Below the pieces are notes generated by a model. It was given only the letters and a program-made list of their open reading frames with translations, was not told where the DNA came from and did not search any database. DNA of 64,000 bases from Scolanthus callimorphus (taxonomy: Eukaryota; Cnidaria; Anthozoa; Actiniaria; Edwardsiidae), in assembly GCA_033964015.1 (NCBI GenBank), contig CM066915.1:4141575-4205574 (forward strand). Direction: 5' to 3'. This document shows positions 10,446-22,156 of the stretch, in pieces (positions within the stretch are counted from its first letter, which is position 1; every line of letters starts with the position of its first letter). Position numbers and translations under genes: made by a program.

Positions 10446-10736
10446 CACAACAACGCTGCCTTTGATATAATTTAAGAAATACTCGCGATATTTCCTCCTA
10501 TCGAGCACAGAATGAGATATTCTTTTCATCTAGCAATACTAGGAACACTGATTTAAAGATGAGCGAATTTTGATAAGTAATGAAATATGGGTTATACATT
10601 TAAACGTGCGGAAATCATACCTCGGTTTGGCAGGCATATTATTATAATGCCATTTGTGAAACTGCATGCATACTAATAAGGCAAACTCAATGGACCCATA
10701 TAACGTTAATATGGCGTATTTTATTCTACTGATTTG
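10446..10736. other. No gene or repeat recognised
   Basis: AT-rich unique sequence between the dispersed repeat and the 268-bp MITE. Confidence 0.4.
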
Positions 10737-11004
10737 GTATATACCATCTCCGGGATACATTGTCAGCCAAAAAGCATATAAGCTTGGTGCGCTAGGCAGT
10801 ATGGGTAAAGATTTATTTGAATTTCTGTAAAATATTACAAACAAACATGCTTGGAAATGTGCTGAAATTAAATCATTTCACCTGTGGTTGCGATAACTGT
10901 CTGAATTCAGATCACACAGTAGCAGTTTACGTTCCTCCGTCATCCTGTGCGCTTCAAGCTTATACGCTTTTTGGGTGACAACGTTTCCCGGAAACGGTAT
11001 ATAC
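10737..11004 (+). mobile_element. 268-bp MITE with ~50-bp inverted ends, copy 1
   Basis: Left end GTATATACCATCTCCGGGAT pairs with the complement of the right end near 10955-11004. The arms both run through CCAAAAAGC and the AAGCTT site. An equally long copy lies at 24716-24983 in opposite orientation. No target duplication was settled. Confidence 0.7.
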
Positions 11005-11011
11005 TAAAACA

Positions 11012-11081
11012 ACTATCCCCTCAGGGTCGTTCGCGTCGAGGTATATATCCACCGCTATTCACCTCCCCTTCGGGGGATAGT
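11012..11081. repeat. 70-bp hairpin element
   Basis: ACTATCCCCTCAGGG at the left and CCCCTTCGGGGGATAGT at the right form inverted arms around a ~38-base loop. It looks like a tiny foldback repeat. Confidence 0.6.
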
Positions 11082-12235
11082 GTTAGATAATATCTTATAG
11101 ATATCAGGAAGCGAAGTCCAGTATTCAATTCAGTACATCCGTATGAGAAAAGCTACAAAGTTTGTGAAGAATTATACCATTATACCCCTAAAACTGACCG
11201 AGAAAATTGTCAAAACTTAGCTTCCGGCAAAAACATCAAAACGAGAGGCTGGTAGCGCATCGATTCGCTATTTTCATTACTGAAATTCCCTCGTAATTGC
11301 GCTACGCGAGAATGTTATCCCGTGTTATTCCCTGCATTCCTTCCTGGTAACGTCTTACGTAATTTATCACACTCTCAGGGTGATTTAAGCAGTAGATTTC
11401 ACAATATCGTGGTCTTTTCAAAAACCAACGTCGGGACGCGGGTGTCTTGGTCATGAATTTTGTTTGGTGTTGGTTCGTACGTCGCCGAAGCTTCATGGCT
11501 CTTAATCCTCACGATCCATGGCTTAATTCTCAGACGTTTTGGTTTGTTGTATGAGTGTTTTTGTACCCTTACAAAACAGAAATATATTTTGCATATATTC
11601 TTCATATATTCTGTTATATGTCACATATATGCTACATATATTTTGCTACTGACATATATTCCACATACATTGGGCCACATATATGATGCATATATGCAAA
11701 AGGTAGGAGGAGATTTATAATGGGGGCATATATATGTCACTTATAAAACACATATATGTCAGATGTAGGAAGATTTCTAAAAGCATAAACAAGAGAAGTT
11801 TTAAAATTTCACATACTGTGAAATGAACGTGAACAGATGATTATGTGAAAATATATAGTTTTTTTAGAAAAAAAAATGAACAAACTGCTTCTCGAATTAT
11901 TTCTCGAAACTACTTCTATTTGATAGTAACATTCTATTCTGGCGTATTATCTGATATAATCGCACATTTTGTTGATTTATTTAAAAAAACACGAAATTGC
12001 AAAGCGCCGGTTTTAACCCCTAACAAGTACGGCGGTCAATGCCACCAGTGTGAACAGATGATTATTATTGTGATGATTATTTCTCGAAACCATTTTTTTT
12101 TTTGCTGTGATTTAAAATAATTAATTTCGATAAACTAATAAAAAACTAAAATAGATGATAAGAGTGATATGCTCGAGCGGAACCTGGGCCGACTCCATCT
12201 CGCATCTGATTGGCTTCCATAAAGGCGCAATCAAT
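11082..12235. other. No gene; CATATAT-rich stretch and minisatellite seed
   Basis: 11580-11770 is made of irregular ACATATAT/TATATGTC motifs. At 11540-11572 lies TTTGGTTTGTTGTATGAGTG followed by TTTTTGTA, a single fragment of the minisatellite unit that starts at 12236. No supported coding region. Confidence 0.5.
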
Positions 12236-13187
12236 TAAATTCGTTAACACTGCCAAATTCAATTTCTCGGCTTGTTGGCTTCATAGTAATGCTAAATTCT
12301 CCGATTGGTTTGTTGTATGAGTGTTTTGTAACACCGCCAAATTCAATTTCTCGGTTTGTTGGCTTCATAGTAATGCTAAATTCTCCGATTGGTTTGTTGA
12401 ACACTGCCAAATTCAATTTCTCGGCTTGTTGGCTTCATAGTAATGCTAAATTCTCCGATTGGTTTGTTGTATGAGTGTTTTTGTAACACCGCCAAATTCA
12501 ATTTCTCGGCCTTTGTTGGCTTCATAGTAATGCTAAATTCTCCGATTGGTTTGTTGAACACCGCCAAATTCAATTTCTCGGCTTGTTGGCTTCATAGTAA
12601 TGCTAAATCTTCCGATTGGTTTGTTGTATGAGTGTTTTTGTAACACCGCCAAATTCAGTTTCACAGCTTGTTGGCTTCATAGTAATGCTAAGTTCTCCGA
12701 TTGGTTTGTTGTATGAGTGTTTTGTAACACCGCCAAATTCAGTTTCACAGCTTGTTGGCTTCATAGTAATGCTAAGTTCTCCGATTGGTTTGTTGTATGA
12801 GTGTTTTTGTAACACCGCCAAATTCAATTTCTCGGCTTGTTGGCTTCATAGTAATGCTAAATTCTCCGATTGGTTGGTTTGTATGGGTGTTTTGTATAAC
12901 ACCGCCAGATTCAATTTCTCGGCTTGTTGGCTTCTAGTATGCTAAATTCTTTGGTTGGTTTGTATGGGTTTTTTTGAAACACCGCCAAAATTCAATTTCT
13001 CGGCTTGTTAGCTTCAAAAATTCTCTGGTTGGTTTGTTACTAGTATATGGGTGCTTTTAAAACACCGCCAAACTCAATTTATCGGCTTGCTGGCTTCAAG
13101 TAATGCTAATTTCTATGATTGGTTTGGTGCATGTTGTTGAACAATTCAATTTCCCGCTTTGTTCGCTTCACTATGCTAAATTCTCGT
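12236..13187 (+). repeat. 84/70-bp minisatellite, block 1
   Basis: Tandem units contain CGCCAAATTCAATTTCTCGG, TGGCTTCATAGTAATGCTAA and CTCCGATTGG. The long form (84-85 bp) also has TATGAGTGTTTTTGTAACAC; the short form (about 70 bp) lacks it and reads TTGAACACTGCC. About 12 units, decaying toward the 3' side. Open frames on both strands here are repeat artefacts. Confidence 0.9.
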
Positions 13188-13345
13188 AGTCCCTGTTACC
13201 TTTGTCGCTATCATAGGGGTTCGTTAACATACAGTTAACCTACCCTCATACTGTCTCCGGACGGTTTTGATTCGACTCAGTTAGCAGGTGCTGCGCGTCC
13301 GTCCTTTTTGTTCCGATTTATTCTACTGTATTACGGGCGCGAGCC
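13188..13345. repeat. Spacer repeat, copy A (intact)
   Basis: Non-tandem block starting TCGTAGTCCCTGTTACC and running through CGACTCAGTTAGCAGGTGCT. A second copy (15873-15972 plus 19434-19480) is split by a large insertion, so this copy serves as the empty site. Confidence 0.8.
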
Positions 13346-13389
13346 CTGCTACTTGAGTCAATTAAGACCGCCAATTGAATTTTGTTAAA

Positions 13390-14236
13390 TTCAAGCCAAA
13401 TTCAATTTCTCGGCTTGTTGTCTTCATAGTAATGCTAAACTCTCTGATTGGTTTGCTAGCTTCATAGTAAATGCTAAATTCTCCGATGGGTTGTTGTACT
13501 AGAGTTTTTTGTAATACCGCCAAATTCAATTTCTCGACTTGTTGGCTTCATAGTAAATGCTAAATTCCCCGATGGGTTTGTTGTATTAAAGTTTTTGTAA
13601 CACTGCCAAATTCAATTTATCGGCTTGTTGGCTTCATAGTAAATGCTAAATTCCCCGATGGGTTTGTTGTATTAAAGTTTTTGTAACACTGCCAAATTCA
13701 ATTTCTCGGCGTGTTGGCTTAATCATAGTAAATGCTAAATTCTCCGATTGGTTTGTTGTATGAGTGTTTTTGTAACACCGCCAAATTCAATTTCTCGGCT
13801 TTTTGGCTTCATAGTAAATGCTAATTCTCCGATTGGTTTGTTATATTAGAGTTTTTGTAACACTGCAAAATTCAATTTCTCGGCTTGTTGGCTTCATAGT
13901 AATGCTAAATTCTTCGATTGGTTTGTTATATGAGTGTTTTTGTAAAACACCGTCAAATTCAATTTCTCGGCTTGTTGTCTTCATAGTCATGCTAAATTCT
14001 CCGATTGGTTGTATGGGTGTTTTTTAAACACCGCCATATTCAATTTCTCGCGGCTTTGTTGGCTTCTAGTATGCTAAATTATTTGATTGGTTTGTTACTA
14101 GTTTGGGTGTTTTTGAAACTACCAAATTCAATTTCTCGGTTTGCTGGCTTCAAGTAATGCTAAATTATCTTATTGGTGTGTTGTAGGGTGCATGTTGTTG
14201 AACAACGCCAAATTTAATTTCCCGCTTTGTTCGCTT
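13390..14236 (+). repeat. 84/70-bp minisatellite, block 2
   Basis: Same unit as block 1, about ten units, more diverged. It is followed, like block 1, by CCGCTTTGTTCGCTTCAC and then (after an insertion) the spacer. The array-plus-spacer pair was therefore duplicated. Confidence 0.85.
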
Positions 14237-15870
14237 CACTGGACGAAATAATGGATTTGCTCAGGTTTGTCGTGCGAGCAAATTTGATGCGAATTTGCCT
14301 CGAATGTGAATTTGAGCAAACATGGCAGCAATCATGAAGTTTAGTTCTTGAGCAATTGTCAAGTAAAGTTTAAAGTTTGCTATAAATTTGCTACACTTTT
14401 AGTTGAGAAGGCGAATGTGTATCTCGTGTATGTTTGCATCATATACGCTGCATGTTTGTTTCATAGCAAATATGTTTCATCTTTGCTCCAGTTTTGCTCG
14501 ACTATAGTCAAATATCAAATATACCATACCGCGCAAATTCGATGCGAACGTTAAGCGAATTCGATGTTTGCCTCGAATGCGCTCTGCTAGCAACACTGTA
14601 CGTCCGTTTACGTCTGATAATCCCACGTGACCTGGAGTATGGCTTAGGTTTCCACTCTGATCGAGTGACGGTTTGTATTCATTCGAATTTGAGCGCCATT
14701 GAAGGCAGACTTTCGACCGTATGTCATAGAACTTTATCACGTAAATTGTTGCGTTTGCAGGGGTGAACTCGCAACAAAAGTACCTCATGTAAAGGATTGC
14801 TAATTCCACAAGCAATAGGACATTCATATGGCACTGCTTTGTGGCAATCCAGCGAGGACAGGACGGTTATATTTCAAGGTAAAATGAACGGGTTTATGTG
14901 CCACAGAAGTTTATCTACAACACTCGTGTGAAGAAACTTTCGTGTATTTTTGCTGCCGAAAGTAGACACAATTCAACCGAAAATTGACAAAGTCAAAATG
15001 CTGCTAGTTATTTATAGGCTTTAATTTGAGTTGTGCAGTCAGAAAACCTGAGAAACTTATTCTAGTCGATTCGACTTCGCATTCGCCATGTTTGTTTCCG
15101 CTGCGCAGTTAGGTATAAACCGGGAAAGCTTTAAACAGGTATTCCTGCTTTATTTCTGATCGCACAGCACAAAAAAAGCTTATAAATTACTATCAGCATT
15201 TTAACTGTATCAGTTTGACAATTTCCGTGGAATTATTGTTAATTTTGGCAGCAAATGCAAATATCGGCTTCGTGTCAGAGTGTTGTTTAGATAAATGTCT
15301 TTGTGGACGACCGCCAACCCACAAACTCGTTCGTTTTACTTCAAGTTACTGGACTGCCACAAAGCAGTGCTGTTTGAGGATCTTAGATTGACAATAGATC
15401 AGATAGATTGTACGTTCGATTATATTTCATTTTGCAAATAAATACTGGTTATCCCGTGAACTACGCTTGAATATGAACGGTGCAAACAATATGTAAACCG
15501 GGATGTAAACATGATATTCTCTATTAAATTTGCCTTTGTGCAATGATAATGCAAGCTAGTATTTGCAGTACATTTGCTCACAGTCTAACATTGAACTTTG
15601 GCACACGTAAACATTCCGCAAACATAAAGCAAACGCGATTGTTACAGTTATATTTACCGCTAAGCAAAGTCGATGCGAATATACGTGTTTGCATACCCTT
15701 TTGTAAACCGAGCAAATCTGATGTAAAAGCGGTCTTCACCAAATTTGTATGATGGTAAATATGACGCGAATTCGAAAATTTTATTTGCGCAGCGAAGATG
15801 CGCAAATATGGAATTCACTTCACATTTACCACTACAATACGCATGAGTGAATCCATTTTTTCGTCCAGTG
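14237..15870. mobile_element. 1.6-kb inverted-repeat element splitting array from spacer
   Basis: Starts CACTGGACGAAATAATGGAT and ends with the complement of CACTGGACGAAAAAATGGAT. In the parallel copy (13170-13190) TTCGCTTCAC joins directly to TATGCTAAATTC, so this DNA is an insertion. No transposase; open frames are short and unconvincing. Target duplication not determined. Confidence 0.7.
14831..15370. repeat. Nested inverted repeat within the 1.6-kb element
   Basis: GCACTGCTTTGTGGCAATCC at 14831 pairs with 15350-15370. The pairing continues, with a ~15-base gap, over TTCAAGGTAAAATGAACG and its partner near 15320. This may be a second MITE nested inside the first. Confidence 0.6.
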
Positions 15871-15872
15871 GT

Positions 15873-15972
15873 TATGCTAAATTCTCGTAGTCCCTGTTAC
15901 CTTTGTCGCTACCATAGGGGTTCGTTAATATACAGTTAATCTACCCTCATACTGTCTTCGGACGGTCTTGCT
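15873..15972. repeat. Spacer repeat, copy B, left piece
   Basis: Matches 13188-13277 through CGGACGGTCTTG, then homology stops at the insertion. Confidence 0.8.
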
Positions 15973-18900
15973 CAGTGGCGTTAAGGCATGGCTCAAAACC
16001 ATTTCGCCTGAAAAAGGGGATTATTCTTCATAACTCGTGTTCTATTGTATGGATCATCATCAGAATTGGTCAGCACAATAATTTTAACAAGAGCTTTATT
16101 TTGACACATTTCGTTACCATGGAAACGGTTATCACGTGACTCGGTGGCGGCCATCTTGGATTTTTTAATTAGACCCTCTGAAGATACACAGAAAAATGTG
16201 AAATTGAAAGGTAAACACATATTTAGATACAGGACAACTTCCTTCAAATGAAACTAATTGGATATCTTGGAATTTCTCAAGAAAAAAGAAATTATCAGAT
16301 ATTTCGTGCTTTTGAAATATATGATATTGTGAAAAAACTTCTTTATTAAAACATGATCCACGATATCCAATTAGGTTTACAGAAAGACTAATGATAGAAA
16401 GATTATACTGAAAAGAAATTTCTATTTTTCATCTTCTCTACATACTTGCACCAGTCTACGGAACAGTTCCATATTTGGCAATACCTTGTTCTGAGCCTCT
16501 ATTTCATGCAGCCCATTTTCCATGACAACGGCCGACGCTTTGATAAAATCACAGAAGCGGAGATTGTTTAGAAAAATACATCAACAACAACATGGGCCTC
16601 GTACGCTCATCTATGTTGATTTGCGAAAATAATTTTTGCATGGTAATTAACTACAAGGGTCTAGTTATCTCGTGCTCGTGAATTGAATTCCTGAAAACTA
16701 TGTTGAGCTGTTAAACTTTACCGTTATATCGAGACACCGATTTGCCGGATACCCGCTTTGGCTTACTTAACTTCAGCATTTTTGTACATGTCGTCATAAA
16801 AGGAGTTAGACGCTGAAATTCAGAGCATAGCTAGACTGACTAGTTTGGTTTCGCTAAGAGAAATTTGAAAGAACAACTTGGCCGCTCTGGGAAATTGTTA
16901 GTGCATAATCAACATGCACCGTATTTAGCATCTGCGAGTGAATGAGGTCTGTGAACTTTTGGTCTGAATATCACATGAACTAGTTTAAATCGACAGAAAT
17001 TCATATTAGCTATTTGTTATATATTGCTTGGGTACTGTGTTACATGTATGTGATTATCATAACTCCACAAATATGACGAAATATTATTCAAAATATGAAA
17101 GACATTCTGAAACCGCAAAATTCATGCTCGCGCCAAAAGCCGATTTTTGTACACCTTGTCATAAACGCGCAATATAAACATCGTACGTCCCATGCGAATC
17201 CCCTATCATTGAACTATTTGTATACGAGATGGGAACTCATGAAGGTTTCGCGTTTTGAAATAAAGAGCAATATTCTAAACCACGTCGTTCTGTAGCTTTT
17301 TGTTGTGTGTGCGAACGGTGGTGCACATTTCAAAGGCACGGATGAAACATTCGAACATTCCGGCATGCATGCTGCAAAAACAACGCTAAACCATGCATAA
17401 CTCTTTTAGTTTTTCCTTTTTTTCAAATAAAGTAAACAGATAATTTGTAAAAAGGGGGTTAAATCGATTTTCTCTAACCCAACCCGCCCAAATATAAGTT
17501 TTAGAATAAATGATTCACTAGGAATAATATTATTACGCTGCGTGTTTTATTATGCAAATTAAGTAAGAATAATTAATTCAAAGTCAAACATCGGCGGTCT
17601 TCGTACACTGCTTTAAAACGGCCACCGGCGTCTTGAGGAAACGCAAAGCAGATGTTCCTCCTTCACCAAAAACTTAAAAGGCCGCCCATCAAGCGCTACA
17701 AAACATAGATGCAAAGAATGTTGTGTCTGGGAGACGACCGGCCGACTACATAGTACTGCAGACGACCATCATGTGTTGGGATCTATGAGGCTATAAGGCA
17801 CTGTTCCTGTAGGAGAAGCAGAACAATTCAATCAATACATTCGTAGGCTACTCAGGCTACTGATTTGTGAGAAGAATTAACGGCAAAATACAGAGAATGT
17901 ATGCACACGTAAATCACGAGAAAAATATACGATGGAAATTTTAAAATCACGAATAAAAACTGTTCTACAATAATATCTAGTTGTACTTCTCTTGAAATCT
18001 GCGAAAATTATGGGGCTTTGAGCCCTTTTACTGTTCGCTCGCTCCATATACAATAAAATTCATTGAAAAATTGAAAAAAGGCCACCAAGATGGGTTCGAC
18101 TTCAGAATACATCCTACAATGCCCGGCAAATGGAATGAGAGTTAATGAGAGAACATGTGAGTATGCGATCAAACGTGAGCTCATCACAGTTTGATTAAGT
18201 TGAAATTGCCCAGAGACCCCAGAGTTACAAAGTTTGGCCTCTTAGCATATGTAATTTCACTGGGTAGATGAGTCTATTTAATGTGATATTCCATTATAAT
18301 TTTTGCAGGAGCTATTATGGAGATATGAGACAGATCATCCAAAAATAAAGTGGGAGACAAGGTTAACACTCTTAAGTCTCCCGCAAAATGTGCATGAGTT
18401 GGCATCTTTGCTGCCCCTATTTTTATTTTATTTTTATTTTGTTAAACCCTAGATCCAGCCCTTATATCTAAGAATGATTTCTATAGATGAGCAGCTCATT
18501 TTATATGTGGCACAAAGAAAGAACAGAAAGAACGAAAATGTTTTACACGGCAAGATTTTAGATTCACAAAGCTTACAAAACAAAACGAGTGAAATTTAGA
18601 AAACAAATGTCATGCCTTCGATGCTTCGACGCCCTTGTTCGTTGAAACCTCCGTTTTGATGTGTTTTCAAGTCCGTTAAAACATTGTTCACAAGTAGCAA
18701 AAAGTATTCAGCGGAGTATTCTGAGTATTCAGCACTAATGAGTAAACAAATAGCTAACCAGGCCTCGCGAAAGAGTACAAGAAGAGCATGAACCTGAGGT
18801 AGTGGCCATGACGTGTCGTGAATACTTCAAATCCCGAGAAATATTAATGGAAGGAGACGAATGCATAAGGTCGATCGCCTACATATCGAAGTACTAAGAC

Positions 18901-19433
18901 CCTTAATGTAAATGGCTTACCTGATTTGGAGATCGGTGAAGAAACCCTGATAAAAACAGCTCTTTTCCTTCAGCTCTCGAACGTCTTGTTGTGTACGGAA
19001 TTGGCGCCAATGCCGAAATTCAACACCGAAGTCACTTCGACTACGATTTGTTCCGAAATTATGAATATAATCGAAAACAGAACCAGTTAAGGCTGGCTTC
19101 TGACATCACTTGCAGGCTACTAGACAGATAAGTTGGCCAGTTGTTGCAATCTTACCATGAAATAGGCGCAAGAAAGTTGGAAAATAGAAAGCTCCTGCTT
19201 CAAAAATGGCGCTGCATGAGATGGAGGCTCAGAACAAGGTATTGCCAAATATGGAACTGTTCCGTAGACTGCACGGGCGCTAAACATTTCATCCAAAATG
19301 GCGGATGGTGAGTCACGTGACATCGTTACCATGGCAACAAAACATGTTTGTGGGCTGAGTTTGAAAGATTTTCATTGAAAAATAACGAAGTTACAAAAAA
19401 GCAGGACCTCGTTTTAGAGCGGCATGCCTTAAA
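15973..19433. mobile_element. 3.5-kb element with long imperfect inverted ends
   Basis: Borders come from comparison with the intact spacer at 13188-13345. The ends share TTAAGGCATG and, further in, CCATGG(T/A)AACG, CACGTGACTC and a GCC(A/-)TNTTGGAT stretch. A further block, 16452-16520, pairs with 19203-19271 almost base for base. The arms are thus several hundred bp, with indels. CAGTGGCG near the left end resembles hAT termini, but no clean 8-bp duplication remains. No transposase frame was recognised in 16.5-19.2 kb. Confidence 0.7.
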
Positions 19434-19480
19434 GTGATTCGACTTAGTTAGCAGGTGCTGCGTCCGTCCTTTATGTTCCG
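19434..19480. repeat. Spacer repeat, copy B, right piece
   Basis: GATTCGACTTAGTTAGCAGG and the following CTGCGTCCGTCCTT resume the match to 13270-13320 after the 3.5-kb insertion. Confidence 0.8.
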
Positions 19481-19672
19481 GTTTATTTTACTTTATAATC
19501 TGAACTTTTGTCTTTATAATTTTTTGGACAAAAAGGGCCTCCGTAATATGGCATTATGGTGATGTAATTTTTAGCGCAGAGTCTTGTATATAGGTGGCCA
19601 GGTTTAAATATTGTTTGCCAGTTTAGCCGAACCATGTATTAGTTTTTAAATTTTTACAAATTTTGATTTTAG

Positions 19673-19700
19673 CTGAAGAAGGCTGAATAGCCGAAACGTT
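19673..19700 (+). ncRNA. Hammerhead-like core in PLE end (left arm)
   Basis: CTGAAGA, an extra A, a four-pair stem GGCT-GAAT-AGCC, then GAAACGTT. This fits CUGANGA / stem II / GAAA. Helix III is only two pairs without a loop (AC-GU), then U at the cleavage position, which would favour activity in dimers. Helix I pairing here is weak. Hammerheads are known in PLE ends; activity is inferred. Confidence 0.5.
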
Positions 19701-19856
19701 CAATAAAGTTTTTTACAGTTATGCGTTGGAAGTTTTTGTCAAATTTTTTCATTCAAACTTATTCAACTTTTCTGACAAAACTCCTGTGAATCAATTTTTG
19801 ATCCGCGTGGCTGGGCTTTCGGTTGGCCTAAGACTTTTGGAACTTTTTTACTCTAG

Positions 19857-19888
<32 letters not shown>

Positions 19889-21933
19889 CAGCGGTTTACA
19901 AAAATTCTGTCTGAGAAGTATATAAGTATATAAGTATATCGCCGATTGATACCTTCGCATGCTCAATGCACTTCAATTATGTTATTTCTCTGTTTAGACT
20001 TTGTTGCTGACTGTTTTTAGCTTTTTCTATGCATATAGTGTGCCTGCTATTCGTAGTTTGGGAGACGTTTGGAGTTTCCCAAACGCCTTTTCGGCTGGAT
20101 GAAACGCCATGCAAGAACGCGTTACTGAATCCCTAGATTTTGCTGCTGTTTTTAACGAAATGTTTATTTTATTCAATCTATGGAATTAGAATAGGTTTTA
20201 TTCGTGTGTTACCGTTATTGGTGATCAACAGGTATCTCTGAGAAAGATGAATTTGACGTGTTTTAATGACTAATTAAATATTCAAAACGGCGTCTTCTTC
20301 GCAATGCACGTTTTAGTAGAACGCGGAATTGGCGTTTTCTCTTTTCGAAATTTAACTTTTCTACGAAATTTAACTTTTCTGCACTGAGTGTATAGAGCGG
20401 AAGTTATGGGAGTTATAAATCTCTGTCTTCGTTATCAGTTTAGTCTGTTGTAATCGTATGGAGCTATGTACTGGCAGTGAATGAGAAGCCATTTCGCAGT
20501 AGTTCTTTCCCGGGTTCTTCCCAGTCGGCATTTGAGTAAATAACTCATTCACCGCTTACATTTTTTCGCTCAAAGTTTTTCATTCAAAGATTTTAAATCC
20601 CTTCACTCATACCAGAAGCAATCTAATTAATTTTCCAGGCCGATTTATCTCTGTGTTGGAAAAAGTACGTTTATAATCGATAAAAGTCAAAGAGTAAAAT
20701 GTATTTCTCTTTACGGTCTAATTATAAATTCAAAAAATAAAAACTTTTCCTGGATTTAAATAGAGTTCATTTCTTTGTATTTTTTTGTCATCGGAAAGTA
20801 GTCCCGATGTTTCCGAAATAAAAGACACTCAAAACACTCTCTATAATATTAATGAGGTGCGAAAAAACTTACTTCAGTTTCCTTATATTTATTTCTTCTA
20901 TTTTTGATCCAAGGAATATTTTTCATAATTTTGAATTTATAATTAGGCCGAAAAGAGAAACAAAATTTTTATTTTGATGTAATTTTGATTTTGATAAATA
21001 AATTAATTAGATCATTTCGGGCATGGGGTAGGAAAGTTACAAAACATATTTTTGAATGACAAACTTTGAATATTGGTTAATGCTGATGAATGATTTATTT
21101 ATTCAAATGCAGAGTGGGGAAGAACAAACTGCGAAATGGCTTCCTTCACTGTCACCGAGACTTTGGATGTACACAGCTCTCAATCGATTAAAATAGAATA
21201 AACTGACACCGAAAACGGAGATAGATAACTCTTATAACTTACCCACTATGCAGTGAGTGTTTCTTCTTTTCCGTGGAAAAGTTAAATTTCGAAAAGATAA
21301 CGGCAATGTCGCGTTCTAAAAAACCGTGCTTTGCGTAGAAGACGCCGTTTTGAATATTTAATTAGTCATTAAATACACGTCAAATTCACCTTTCTCAGAG
21401 ATACCTGTTGATCACCACTACCGAGAACACATAAATAAGACCAATTCTAAATCCATAGATTGAATAAAAGAAACATTTCGTTAAAAATAGCAGCAAAATC
21501 TAGGGTTTCAGTTACGCGTTCTTGCAATGGCGTTTCATCTAGCCGAGAAGGCGTTTCGGGAAACTTTAAAAGTCTCCCAAACAACGCATGGCGGGCAAAT
21601 TATATGCATGGAAAAAGCTAAAAACAGTCAGCAACAAAGTCTAAACAGAGAAATAATATAATTCAAGTGCATCGGACTTGCAAAGATATCAAACGGTGAT
21701 ATACTTATATACTTATATACTTCTCAGACAGAATTTTTGCAAACCGCTGTATATATATATATATATATATATAGAGACTAGAATAAAAAAGTTCCAAAAG
21801 TCTTAGGCCAACCGAAAGCCCAGCCACGCGGATCAAAAATTGATTCACAGGAGTTTTGTCAGAAAAGTTGAATAAGTTTGAATGAAAAAATTTGACAAAA
21901 ACTTCCAACGCATAACTGTAAAAAACTTTATTG

Positions 21934-21961
21934 AACGTTTCGGCTATTCAGCCTTCTTCAG
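21934..21961 (-). ncRNA. Hammerhead-like core in PLE end (right arm)
   Basis: Same core as 19673-19700 on the other strand. It lies about 200 bp downstream of the PLE coding end, in the sense orientation of that element. Confidence 0.5.
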
Positions 21962-22156
21962 CTAAAATCAAAATTTGTAAAAATTTAAAAACTAATACAT
22001 GGTTCGGCTAAACTGGCAAACAATATTTAAACCTGGCCACCTATATACAAGACTCTGCGCTAAAAATTACATCACCATAATGCCATATTACGGAGGCCCT
22101 TTTTGTCCAAAAAAATTATAAAGACAAAAGTTCAGATGCAAATTTTCTATGTAGAG

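Larger units (their letters stand above)
19496..22138. repeat. 2.6-kb imperfect palindrome of two PLE 3' ends
   Basis: The plus strand from 19496 (AATCTGAACTTTTGTCTTTA...) recurs as its complement ending at 22138. The match continues inward over almost the whole length, with the centre near 20.8 kb. Each arm has the hammerhead-like core, a (TA)n run (19866-19888 and 21750-21773) and the same AT-rich sequence. The right arm is the 3' end of the PLE at 22157-24718. The left arm is an opposed copy truncated just outside the coding region. Confidence 0.85.

Noticed and set aside
12231..12945. Overlapping ORFs on both strands
   Set aside because: They follow the minisatellite period, and the protein repeats mirror the DNA repeats.
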